Assembly (NCBI GenBank): GCA_014385265.1
Contig: JACRTJ010000019.1
Location: forward strand, 1 to 59,411
Direction of reading: 5' to 3'
From: Enterocloster hominis (ex Liu et al. 2021)
GTDB taxonomy: Bacteria; Bacillota; Clostridia; Lachnospirales; Lachnospiraceae
Length of the DNA: 59,411 bases
Shown here: positions 8,953 to 16,693 of the stretch, one piece after another
How positions within the stretch are numbered: position 1 is the first letter of the stretch
Layout of the letters: each line of letters opens with the position of its first letter
The notes under the pieces: generated by a model
Database searches by the model: none
What the model was told of the DNA's origin: nothing
Seen by the model: only the letters and a program-made list of their open reading frames with translations
Position numbers and translations under genes: made by a program

Positions 8953-10086
8953 CTATGAAAGGGCGATCTCCTCCCCGTCGATGAACAGGCGCTTTACGCC
9001 GCCGTCATACTCCAGTGGATCTCCGTCCCAGATCACCAGGTCTGCGTCCTTTCCAGGCTCCAGAGTGCCTACTCGGGAGGAAATTCCCATATACTCTGCC
9101 GGATAAGCCGTCACACCCCTGATCGCTTCCTTCCGGCTTAAGCCCCGGTCTGTCATTAAGATCAGCTGGGTGCTTAAGATCTCCAGATTCATCTCCGGAT
9201 GGCCTGTGGAAATGGCCGCATGGACGCCTTCCTTCTCCAGCTCTGCTCCCAGAGACAGGGATTTTCCATTTTCCTCCACGGAAAAGCTGGTCCCATAAAG
9301 GGGACCGATGATAAAACGGAGGTCCTTTCTGTCCAGGTCCCGGATCACCTGGGAGGCGTCATAGGCCATGGTCAGCACATAGTTCAGCCCGAACTCCTCA
9401 CCGATGCGGACCGCCGTCTCCATATCGTTGGCCTTCATGGCCGCCATCTGGACCGGCATCCCGTCGAATACCCTGGAAAGGGCCGCCAGCTCCAGCCTGA
9501 ACTCCTGGCTCTCTCCCGCCTTTTCCTTTCTGGCGTACTCCTTCGCCTTAAAAAGGATATCCCGGATCATGGCCGCAGAAGCCAGTCTCGTCTGGGGTGC
9601 CCGGTTCTTCCCGCCGTACCGTTTCCTGGGACCGCTGGTGAGCACGAAGCGGTAAGCCGCCTCGGGCTTTATGATCCGTTTTTCCCTGGAAGCCCCGGCA
9701 GTCTTTAAGGCCGCACAGGTGCCTCCAATGAGGTTTCCATTTCCGGGCCCTGTCACCACTGTGGTCACTCCGGCCCGCAGGGCCATGGAAAAGCCCTCGT
9801 CCTCAAAATTCAGGGCGTCGTAGGCCCGCAGCTCTGGAACAATGGGGCCCTCCTCATTGGCATCGTTTTCCTCGAATCTATGGATCTGGCTGCTTATGCC
9901 CACCTGGCAGCTGGGCTCCACGATACCGGGAGTCACCAGAGCGCCTTCGGCATCGATGATCCCCTCGTCTCCCTCCGGCATGAGGCAGTCCGCCACCTCT
10001 TTGATCTTTCCGTTTACGATACGGATGTCCTTCATCTCTTCAAAAATATCTGCACCGTCGATCAGCATACAGTTTTTTATCAGCAT
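8953..10086 (-). CDS. Amidohydrolase-like protein lacking metal ligands (likely pseudoenzyme)
   Basis: A 377-residue paralogue of the next gene upstream, with the same imidazolonepropionase-like amidohydrolase fold. It keeps the frame motifs (VTPGIVEP, PELRAYDALNF, VVTGPGNGNLIGGT, LEPGKDADLVIWDGDP). The metal-binding positions are gone. The HxH after TPG is Ser-Cys-Gln (59-61), the two later His are Ala215 and Met217, the next His is Met240, and the metal Asp is in STGHP. It probably does not hydrolyse by the usual mechanism and may be a regulatory or structural partner of its neighbour. A GTG nine bases upstream is possible, but AGGAGG is eight bases before the ATG at 10086. Last gene of the tadA operon. 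Confidence 0.8.
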   Translation of the reverse strand: MLIKNCMLIDGADIFEEMKDIRIVNGKIKEVADCLMPEGDEGIIDAEGALVTPGIVEPSCQVGISSQIHRFEENDANEEGPIVPELRAYDALNFEDEGFSMALRAGVTTVVTGPGNGNLIGGTCAALKTAGASREKRIIKPEAAYRFVLTSGPRKRYGGKNRAPQTRLASAAMIRDILFKAKEYARKEKAGESQEFRLELAALSRVFDGMPVQMAAMKANDMETAVRIGEEFGLNYVLTMAYDASQVIRDLDRKDLRFIIGPLYGTSFSVEENGKSLSLGAELEKEGVHAAISTGHPEMNLEILSTQLILMTDRGLSRKEAIRGVTAYPAEYMGISSRVGTLEPGKDADLVIWDGDPLEYDGGVKRLFIDGEEIALS

Positions 10087-10099
10087 GGCTGCCACCTCC

Positions 10100-11260
10100 T
10101 TAATTTTCCGTCTGGTACTGGATCTTACCGTTGATGAGTACCGTCCGCGGCCTTCCTCCGGCCTTAAAGGGCTCGGATTCCCAGATCACCACGTCCGCCG
10201 CCTTGCCCGGCTCGATAGATCCCAGCTCGTCGGCCAGATCCAGGGCCTTTGCCGCCCGGATGGTCACGCATTTATAGGCCGTTTCCTCTGTGAGTCCGTG
10301 TTTCATCAGCACGGCCACCTGGGATAAGAAGCCCTCCATGGGGATCACATGGGAATCGGTGGTCAGGGTGAACTCCACGCCGGCCCTCTCCAGGATCGCC
10401 GGGGCGTCATAGCGCTTATCCTCCACCTCCAGCTTACTCTTTCCGCCTACGGTGGGGCCGATGATGTAATGGGCCTTTGCTTCCTTTAAGTCGTCGATCA
10501 TCTTCCAGCCCTCGGTACAGTGCTCAATGCTCAGATTCAGCCCGAACTCCTTTCCGACCCGCAGGGCCGTTAGGATATCGTTGGCCTGGTGGGCATGGAT
10601 CTTTACCAGCATTCCATCGAAGGCACGCATCAGAGAGTGCATGGCCAGATCATATGTAAAGGTGGATTCTTCTCCGTTTTTCAGCTTTTCTTCATGGGCC
10701 AGCCATTTTTCCCGGTATGCCTTCGCCTTATAGAACGCCTGGCGCATCAGGGCGGCAGAGCCCATTCTCGTGGACGGGGTCTGGCCCTTTTTCCCGTAAG
10801 AAACCTTAGGATTTTCTCCCAGGGCCATCTTTAAGGCCGCCTCCTCCTTCATGATCCTTTCGTTTAAGGTAGCTCCGGCGGTCTTCAGGTAGGCAAAGGT
10901 GCCTCCCATGATATTTCCGCTTCCAGGTCCCACAGCTACGGTGGTGACGCCGGCCTCCAGAGCCCGGTCAAACAGGCTGCAGTGGAAGTCAATGGCATCG
11001 ATGGCCCGCAGCTCCGGGTGGATGGGTCCGGTCATCTCATTGCCATCCTGACCGTCGGCGTCAATGATGCCCAGATGGCAGTGGGGCTCAATGAAGCCTG
11101 GCGTTACCAGCTTTCCTGCGGCGTCGATGACCGTGTCCTCCGGCCCTGGGACGATCTCTTTTTCAACTTTCGCAATTTTCCCGTTTTCCACAGCAACATC
11201 GTATTTTTCCTTATAAATGCCTGCCATGGAGATCAGGGTTCCGTTTTTAATTACCAGCAT
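10100..11260 (-). CDS. Amidohydrolase family protein
   Basis: A 386-residue metal-dependent amidohydrolase of the imidazolonepropionase/organophosphate acid anhydrolase-like group, with no signal peptide. Metal ligands expected for the family are present: His60 and His62 in TPGFIEPHCHLG, His222 and His224 in KIHAHQAND, His247 in SIEHCTEG and Asp302 in TTDSH. The C-terminal beta sandwich ends with IEPGKAADVVIWE. The substrate is unknown. The ATG at 11260 lies inside the last codons of tadA (14-base overlap) and has AAGGAGG seven bases ahead, so translation is coupled to tadA. A probable inactive twin follows. Confidence 0.88.
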   Translation of the reverse strand: MLVIKNGTLISMAGIYKEKYDVAVENGKIAKVEKEIVPGPEDTVIDAAGKLVTPGFIEPHCHLGIIDADGQDGNEMTGPIHPELRAIDAIDFHCSLFDRALEAGVTTVAVGPGSGNIMGGTFAYLKTAGATLNERIMKEEAALKMALGENPKVSYGKKGQTPSTRMGSAALMRQAFYKAKAYREKWLAHEEKLKNGEESTFTYDLAMHSLMRAFDGMLVKIHAHQANDILTALRVGKEFGLNLSIEHCTEGWKMIDDLKEAKAHYIIGPTVGGKSKLEVEDKRYDAPAILERAGVEFTLTTDSHVIPMEGFLSQVAVLMKHGLTEETAYKCVTIRAAKALDLADELGSIEPGKAADVVIWESEPFKAGGRPRTVLINGKIQYQTEN

Positions 11261-11762
11261 GGCTGTCCTCCTTTATTTCTTCGGTTTTCTCCGCTTTTTT
11301 CCGCTTTCCTTCCTCTCTCAGCTCCTTGAAGAAGTCCTTCATCATCCGGGAGCACTCCTCTCCCAGCACTCCGGTCTCCACCTCTGCCTGGTGGTTGAAG
11401 CCGTCCTCGTGGAGCATGTCCAGAACAGAACCGGCGCATCCGGCCTTTGGATTCATGCAGCCGATGACCACCCGGGGGATCCTGGCCTGAACGATGGCCC
11501 CGGCACACATGGGGCACGGCTCCAGGGTGACGTACATGGTGCAGTCCTCCAGCCTCCAGTCCCCGATCTTTCTGCATGCCTTGCGGATGGCAATGATCTC
11601 CGCATGGGCCAGGACATTTTTATCAATGGTGCGGCGGTTATAGCCCCGGGCGATGATCGCTCCGTCGTGGACGATCACACAGCCGATGGGGACCTCCTTT
11701 AAGGCAGCCGCCTTTTTTGCCTGGCGCATCGCCTCCCGCATATATTTTTCTTCCTGTGTCAT
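11247..11762 (-). CDS. tadA: tRNA-specific adenosine deaminase TadA
   Basis: Makes inosine at the wobble base of tRNA-Arg(ACG); essential in most bacteria. It is a 171-residue cytidine-deaminase-fold protein with the catalytic HAE at about residue 53 (VLAHAEIIAI) and the zinc motif PCPMCAGAI about 30 residues later. The last 20 residues are a charged tail (Lys/Glu-rich) longer than in E. coli. First gene of a three-gene transcript with the two amidohydrolases; GGGAGACAGCGT precedes the ATG. Confidence 0.95.
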   Translation of the reverse strand: MTQEEKYMREAMRQAKKAAALKEVPIGCVIVHDGAIIARGYNRRTIDKNVLAHAEIIAIRKACRKIGDWRLEDCTMYVTLEPCPMCAGAIVQARIPRVVIGCMNPKAGCAGSVLDMLHEDGFNHQAEVETGVLGEECSRMMKDFFKELREEGKRKKAEKTEEIKEDSHAGN

Positions 11763-11795
11763 ACGCTGTCTCCCAGATTCATGATTCTGAATATA

Positions 11796-11824
11796 AGTTT
11801 AACCGGGCCGGAAAGCGGTGTCAA
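11796..11824 (-). promoter_or_regulatory. Promoter of the tadA operon
   Basis: TTGACA (11824-11819), 17 bases, TAAACT (11801-11796) on the minus strand, 34 bases ahead of the tadA start. Confidence 0.65.
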
Positions 11825-11870
11825 GGAATTCGTTTTACAGCCCCGGCAAAAATAAACCGCATACCATCGC

Positions 11871-12308
11871 TTACGGACGGCTTACCTCCTCGAGGAAAAA
11901 GATCCCCTCCGCCAGATTGATAAACATTTCCCTGTCCTTTATGGCACGCGGCCTTCCCTTCCACCATACGGTCTCCCGGTCAGCTGAAACGGAAACCGTC
12001 CTGCCGTCATCCAGAACGTATGTAATGGTGATCATGGGGCTGCCGCCGGAGACCGGCTCCTCAAACAGGGCGTATCTTAAAAATCCTGTGAGCTTTACCG
12101 CCTGCTCCACATGCTCCCGGTCCGTGAATTCCTTCTTCTCATCCGTGACTCCGGGATACTCCGCCACAACGCTCTGCACGTCCTCCGGATCGGGGATCCC
12201 CAGAAGGTACATGCCGTTCATGAAAATGCTGACGGCGAGCACTGCTGATACAGACAGAAATACGGCAAGGACGAACCGCAGGAGCTCTTTCACTGCCTTA
12301 TGTTTCAT
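11871..12308 (-). CDS. Small membrane-anchored hypothetical protein
   Basis: About 145 residues, function not recognised. A basic N terminus (MKHKAVKELLRF) leads into one hydrophobic helix (about residues 10-30, ending FMNGMYLLG). An extracytoplasmic part follows with TITYVLDDGRTVSVSAD near its end, which looks like a small beta domain of the DUF5301-like kind (tentative). The open frame extends much further upstream, but GGGAGGAATTTTC stands directly before the ATG at 12308, and the upstream part overlaps the divergent nrdG promoter. No partner gene is evident; the tadA operon lies downstream with its own promoter. Confidence 0.65.
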   Translation of the reverse strand: MKHKAVKELLRFVLAVFLSVSAVLAVSIFMNGMYLLGIPDPEDVQSVVAEYPGVTDEKKEFTDREHVEQAVKLTGFLRYALFEEPVSGGSPMITITYVLDDGRTVSVSADRETVWWKGRPRAIKDREMFINLAEGIFFLEEVSRP

Positions 12309-12477
12309 GAAAATTCCTCCCTTCCAGCCGGAAAGCTGTACATCATTTCCTCCGATATTCCCATTATAGCAGAAAGCTGTCGTTTTTTCTTCTGTTTTTT
12401 CTATAAATACATCGCAGGTGGCCTTCTCACAAAAATAATGGCGCATCCAGCCGCCCAGACCGGCAGCCGCCGTCCGC

Positions 12478-12506
12478 TTTACATGGAGCCGGAGGAGTGG
12501 TATATT
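12478..12506 (+). promoter_or_regulatory. Promoter of the nrdG-like gene
   Basis: TTTACA (12478-12483), 17 bases, TATATT (12501-12506) with an upstream TG that gives an extended -10. It lies 22 bases before the start codon at 12529. Confidence 0.6.
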
Positions 12507-12528
12507 CATGTGGAAAGGATGGGATATT

Positions 12529-13224
12529 ATGAAGATCTGCGGATTACAGAAAACGACGCTTTTAGATTTTCCCGGCCATGTGGCCGCAACCATATTTACC
12601 GGGGGCTGCAATTTCCGCTGCCCCTTCTGTCACAACAGCGACCTTTTGGGAAGCGACGCCCCGGCGGCCTTTACCGACGAGGAGGTGCTGGATTTCCTAA
12701 AAAAACGCAGGGGGATCCTGGAGGGGGCTGCCATCACTGGCGGAGAACCCACGCTCCAGCCGGATCTGGAGGATTTCATTCAGAAGGTTCGGGCGCTGGG
12801 ATACCAGATCAAGCTGGATACCAACGGCTACCGGCCGGAGGTGCTGAAACGTCTCTGTGAAAAAGGCCTCGTCGATTATGTGGCCATGGACATAAAAGCA
12901 TGTGAGGAACGGTACCCGGCGGTGGCCGGAGTATCGTCCCTCCAGATGGAAAACATTCGTGAAAGTATTGAATTTTTAAAAAGTGGGGCCGTCCCCTATG
13001 AATTCCGTACCACCGTGGTCAGAGAGCTCCACTCTGCGGAGGATTTCCAGAAGATCGGACCATGGATCGCAGGGGCTCCCCTGTATTTTCTCCAGAACTT
13101 CTCTGATTCCGGCAGTGTACTGAATCCCATATACACAAGCTGCACCGTCCCGGAGCTGACCTCTTATCTGGAGATCGTAAAGCCTTTTGTGGGGCATGCA
13201 GAGCTCCGCGGCATCGACTACTAG
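12529..13224 (+). CDS. Anaerobic ribonucleoside-triphosphate reductase activating protein (radical SAM)
   Basis: A radical-SAM activase of the NrdG-like type, about 231 residues, that installs the glycyl radical in anaerobic ribonucleotide reductase. The FeS motif is CNFRCPFC (C-x3-C-x2-C) near residues 29-36, followed by GGEPTLQPDL, the SAM-binding stretch. The gene begins at ATG 12529 after GGATGGG; an in-frame ATG 21 bases upstream has no ribosome site. No nrdD is visible in the window, so its reductase partner is elsewhere. A related pyruvate-formate-lyase activase role cannot be excluded from sequence alone. Confidence 0.85.
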   Translation: MKICGLQKTTLLDFPGHVAATIFTGGCNFRCPFCHNSDLLGSDAPAAFTDEEVLDFLKKRRGILEGAAITGGEPTLQPDLEDFIQKVRALGYQIKLDTNGYRPEVLKRLCEKGLVDYVAMDIKACEERYPAVAGVSSLQMENIRESIEFLKSGAVPYEFRTTVVRELHSAEDFQKIGPWIAGAPLYFLQNFSDSGSVLNPIYTSCTVPELTSYLEIVKPFVGHAELRGIDY

Positions 13225-13261
13225 ACACCCGGCCTCTCTTATCCTCTGGAGCCAGAGCCTT

Positions 13262-14563
13262 TTACCGCACCCGGATATCCGTATACCAGTATCCAAAGCG
13301 GCCATCGTTGGGCGGCTGCTTTTTTGACAGGACAAAATTGGGGAATCCAAACATGGATGCCATGTATTTCTCGCTGCTGTAATAATGGCCGGGGACCCCG
13401 ATGAGATAGCGGGCGCGGCCGTCCTTGTTCCCAAGGCGGAACAGGATGATATACCGGAAATTATAATAGCCATGGAGCAGAAAGCTGTTGTTTCCGTACA
13501 CCCAGCTTTCCCTGGGCAGGCGGCCGATATCCTGGGGACGGATCGTTAAGATCTCGCAGCCGCTCTCATAATCAAAGGGCTGGATCTTCGGGTAGGATTT
13601 CCGCAGCTCCTGCCACAGCTTTTCCGGATCTGCCGTCACATCCTCTGTTTCCTGGAGGTATCTGAGGACCTCTGGATTTTCCAGCTCCGGAGAACGGGAA
13701 AGGGAAGGATCCTTTTCCGGGGCAGCCTGGCCGGAAGACGGAGCTGTTTCAGTTTCTGACCGGCTGTCTCCAGACCTGGAAGCGGGAGATATCCGGTTCG
13801 TCCCAGGCTTCCGGTCCGATGCGGGCGGCAGCTCTTCCGGGAAAACCGGAGCTTCCGGTTCGGGTGGTATCTCCTCCGGCGCCGGCGTCCCCACTGGCAG
13901 CTCCTCGGGTGCTGGCGGTTCGGAAGGTTCCTTTGGCAGCTCCTCCGTGACCGGCGGCACAGCTGGTTCCACCGGCATCGTCTCCGGCTCAGATGCCTGA
14001 GGCAGGATCATTTCCTCCCGGCTCCTCCGCTCCTCCTCCCGGGCGATCTCCGCCTCGATCTCCCGCACCACGCTGGCCACGGCCATCACTGGCTCCTCTT
14101 CGCTCTGGTCCGGACTTCCCGGCAGTATTTCCTCAGCCGGGAGCATTTTTACAGTGTCCCCGTTTCCCTGGTCCCCCGGAAGGGACCCCGGCAGCGTCTC
14201 CGGTTCCACGGCATCCTCCCAGATCGTCGTGTAGGAACGCCAGGGATTCTTTACGTCATGGATGGTCAGCCCGTAATATGTATCCAGTCCCCCGCCGTTT
14301 CCCTCCACATTTTTCGCATCCACCACAGCCCGGAACTCTCCGGCTCCGCTGCGGATAAAAATGTTTCCCAGGAAAACCTCCGTCCCGGCCTTGGACAGAA
14401 GAAACACGCCGATGGCGCTGCTTCCCATATACACCTTCTTTACGCTCAGGTTCAGACGGCACTGCCCGTTCCTGGCCTCCAGCTTTACAAAGCCTACATT
14501 CTTTCCCTTTTCTTTTCCTTCATATTCATAAATATAGGAAATCAATCTGCGATAGTCAGACAT
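13262..14563 (-). CDS. Conserved hypothetical with Pro/Glu-rich linker (DUF6128-like)
   Basis: A 433-residue protein with no signal peptide. Residues 1-125 form a compact beta-rich domain with MSDYRRLISYIYEYE and a TYYGLTIHD segment. Residues 130-300 are a low-complexity Pro/Glu/Ser linker with repeated PxEELP-type units. The C-terminal 120 residues are a second conserved domain (WVYGNNSFLLHGYYNFRYI). I recall this pair of domains from Lachnospiraceae proteins named DUF6128, but this is from memory and unverified. Function unknown. The ribosome binding site GAGGGGTG is part of an 11-base inverted repeat immediately upstream. Confidence 0.7.
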   Translation of the reverse strand: MSDYRRLISYIYEYEGKEKGKNVGFVKLEARNGQCRLNLSVKKVYMGSSAIGVFLLSKAGTEVFLGNIFIRSGAGEFRAVVDAKNVEGNGGGLDTYYGLTIHDVKNPWRSYTTIWEDAVEPETLPGSLPGDQGNGDTVKMLPAEEILPGSPDQSEEEPVMAVASVVREIEAEIAREEERRSREEMILPQASEPETMPVEPAVPPVTEELPKEPSEPPAPEELPVGTPAPEEIPPEPEAPVFPEELPPASDRKPGTNRISPASRSGDSRSETETAPSSGQAAPEKDPSLSRSPELENPEVLRYLQETEDVTADPEKLWQELRKSYPKIQPFDYESGCEILTIRPQDIGRLPRESWVYGNNSFLLHGYYNFRYIILFRLGNKDGRARYLIGVPGHYYSSEKYMASMFGFPNFVLSKKQPPNDGRFGYWYTDIRVR

Positions 14564-14568
14564 ATTTT

Positions 14569-14603
14569 CACCCCTCTGTTATACAGTATATGACAGAGGG
14601 GTG
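14569..14603 (-). promoter_or_regulatory. Hairpin covering the ribosome binding site of the 13262-14563 gene
   Basis: A perfect 11-base inverted repeat (14603-14593 with 14579-14569, 13-base loop) on the minus strand. Its promoter-distal arm ends in GAGGGGTG, the ribosome site, five bases before the ATG at 14563. A TATACT lies in the loop, so the element could instead be an operator around a -10 box. It has no T-run and is not a terminator. Confidence 0.55.
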
Positions 14604-14628
14604 ATGAAATATTCTCAGGATATCCAGT

Positions 14629-15804
14629 TTATTTCCGGATGGCTCCGGATCTTACGGCGGCTTCTGCCACACGCTCCGCCACATGGGCGGCAACTCCCGG
14701 CTCTAAGGCCCCGGGAATGATGTATTCGGCGCACAGCTTATCGTCGGTCACCAGCTCTGCAATGGCATGGGCGGCGGCCACCTTCATATCATAGTTGATG
14801 TCACGGGCTCCGCAGTCCAGCGCGCCCCGGAAGATCCCTGGGAAGGCCAGGACGTTGTTGATCTGGTTGGGGAAATCGGATCGGCCCGTTCCCATGACCT
14901 TCACGCCTGCGGCCATGGCCTCATCGTACATGATCTCCGGCGTCGGGTTCGCCATGGCAAAAACGATGGGATCCTTGGCCATGGTCTTTATCATCTCCGG
15001 CTTTAAGGCTCCGCCCACGGAAACGCCGATAAACACGTCCGCGCCCACAAGGGCGTCTGCCAGATCTCCCCTCTTATCCTCCAGGTTCGTGATCCCGCAC
15101 AGCATCTCTTTATGGTCCTTGATGCCCACGCCCCGGTCCTTATAAAGAATGCCGTTCTCATCGCAGGCGATGATGTGCTTCACTCCGGCCGCCAGGAGCA
15201 TTTTAATAATGGCTGTCCCGGCAGATCCAGGACCGTTTAACACCACATGGATCTCTTCGATCTTCTTTCCCACTACCTTTAAGGCATTTAAAAGGGCAGC
15301 CGTGACCACAACGGCGGTTCCGTGCTGGTCGTCGTGGAACACCGGAATATCCAGCTCCTTTTCCAGACGGGCCTCTACCTCAAAGCATTTGGGAGAAGCG
15401 ATATCCTCCAGATTCACGCCGCCGAAGCAGGGGGCGATGGCCTTTACAGCCTGGATGATCTCTTCAGTGTCCTTGGTATCCAGGCAGATGGGGAAGGCAT
15501 CTACGTTTCCAAATTCCTTAAACAGGATCGCCTTTCCCTCCATCACCGGCATGGCGGCCTCCGGCCCGATGTCTCCCAGCCCCAGAACGGCGGTTCCGTC
15601 GGAGACCACGGCCACCAGGTTTCCCTTGGCCGTATATTTATATACTTCCTTTTTGTCTGCATGGATCTTCCGGCACGGCTCGGCAACCCCCGGCGTATAA
15701 GCGGTGCTCAGATCGTCCCTTGTGTTTACAGGCACCTTGCTCCTGATCTCGATCTTACCTTTGTGCTCTGCATGGAGCTTTAAAGCTTCCTCATTAAAGT
15801 TCAC
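14629..15804 (-). CDS. NAD(P)-dependent malic enzyme
   Basis: Oxidative decarboxylation of malate to pyruvate, 391 residues, the short bacterial form without a phosphotransacetylase-like tail. The N-terminal malic domain has the DLSTAYTPGVAEPC segment and FPICLDTKDTEE. The metal and catalytic region is PVFHDDQHGTAVV. The Rossmann motif LNGPGSAGTAI (near residues 188-198) marks the nucleotide fold. Cofactor preference cannot be told. Flanked by its own promoter at 15964-15992 and, downstream, by the 13262-14563 gene. Confidence 0.95.
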   Translation of the reverse strand: MNFNEEALKLHAEHKGKIEIRSKVPVNTRDDLSTAYTPGVAEPCRKIHADKKEVYKYTAKGNLVAVVSDGTAVLGLGDIGPEAAMPVMEGKAILFKEFGNVDAFPICLDTKDTEEIIQAVKAIAPCFGGVNLEDIASPKCFEVEARLEKELDIPVFHDDQHGTAVVVTAALLNALKVVGKKIEEIHVVLNGPGSAGTAIIKMLLAAGVKHIIACDENGILYKDRGVGIKDHKEMLCGITNLEDKRGDLADALVGADVFIGVSVGGALKPEMIKTMAKDPIVFAMANPTPEIMYDEAMAAGVKVMGTGRSDFPNQINNVLAFPGIFRGALDCGARDINYDMKVAAAHAIAELVTDDKLCAEYIIPGALEPGVAAHVAERVAEAAVRSGAIRK

Positions 15805-15963
15805 TGGCTGTTCCTCCTCTTTTTTCGTTTCAGTCTCCAGCCTTCTCCTCCCGCCTGGAGGCGGGGCCTGTCAGGATCCCAGGAAGACGGCGCGGCGGCT
15901 GTATGTCCCGTTCAATATCCGATGCCGGGACAAAAGTTTATTTGACCCAGCTATCATAATTAC

Positions 15964-15992
15964 AAAATAGCACAAAAGCCGGCAAATCTCAA
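15964..15992 (-). promoter_or_regulatory. Promoter of malic enzyme
   Basis: TTGAGA (15992-15987), 17 bases, TATTTT (15969-15964), beginning a few bases after the kdpE stop codon. The leader is about 150 bases and contains a short GC-rich dyad (near 15850) but nothing I recognise as a riboswitch. Confidence 0.5.
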
Positions 15993-15994
15993 GC

Positions 15995-16693
15995 CTATTC
16001 GACCTTCATCATCCGGTATCCCACACCGATATGGGTCTGGATATACTGGGGACCGTCCACGCTGGAATCGATCTTTTTTCTCAAGGTGGCCATGAACACC
16101 CGCAGGGAAGCGATATCACTGGCTCCGCTGCTGCCCCAGATCTGCTGCATAATATACGTGTGGGTCAGGACCTTTCCCACATTCCTGGCCAGAAGGCATA
16201 GAAGCTTATATTCAATGGGCGTTAAATGAAGCTCCTTATCCCCAAGCCACGCGCATCCGGCGGCGTATTCGATCCGAAGCTCCCCGTTTTCAAACACCGC
16301 GTCCTCCGCCTGAGTCTGTCCCGAGGCCGAAAGCCGCCTGGTGGTAGCCCGCAGACGGGCTAACAGCTCCTCCACGGAAAAGGGCTTCGTCACATAATCG
16401 TCAGCCCCTGCGTCCAGGGCCTCGATCTTATCCTTATCCTCATTCCTGGCGCTGATGACGATGATGGGCATATTGGACCAGGTACGGATCTTTTTTATGA
16501 TGTCCACTCCGTCCGTATCCGGCAGTCCCAGATCCAGGAGTACGATGTCCGGATTATGGGACGATGCCTCCAGCACCGCCTCCGCACCGTTCAAGGCCGT
16601 CAGATACCGGTAGTCATGGGTCTTCAGGATCGTCGTGATCAGATTGTTTACAGATCTGTCATCCTCCACCACAAGGATCAAAGGTTTATTCAT
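15995..16693 (-). CDS. kdpE: KdpE-type response regulator
   Basis: An OmpR/PhoB-family response regulator, about 232 residues. The receiver domain has the acidic pair (VVEDD), the phosphoacceptor Asp in DIVLLDLGLPD, and Lys in VTKPFS. The C-terminal winged helix ends with IQTHIGVGYRM, typical of KdpE. Start ATG at 16693 has GGGGAGG ahead and overlaps the kdpD stop by eight bases. The pair senses potassium or osmotic stress in known systems. Here the neighbours are Trk-type uptake genes and no kdpFABC. Confidence 0.93.
   Translation of the reverse strand: MNKPLILVVEDDRSVNNLITTILKTHDYRYLTALNGAEAVLEASSHNPDIVLLDLGLPDTDGVDIIKKIRTWSNMPIIVISARNEDKDKIEALDAGADDYVTKPFSVEELLARLRATTRRLSASGQTQAEDAVFENGELRIEYAAGCAWLGDKELHLTPIEYKLLCLLARNVGKVLTHTYIMQQIWGSSGASDIASLRVFMATLRKKIDSSVDGPQYIQTHIGVGYRMMKVE

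Noticed and set aside
8546..9106. Plus-strand 186-residue frame over the SRP RNA
   Set aside because: It runs antisense across a well-supported structural RNA and into the amidohydrolase gene; composition is not protein-like.
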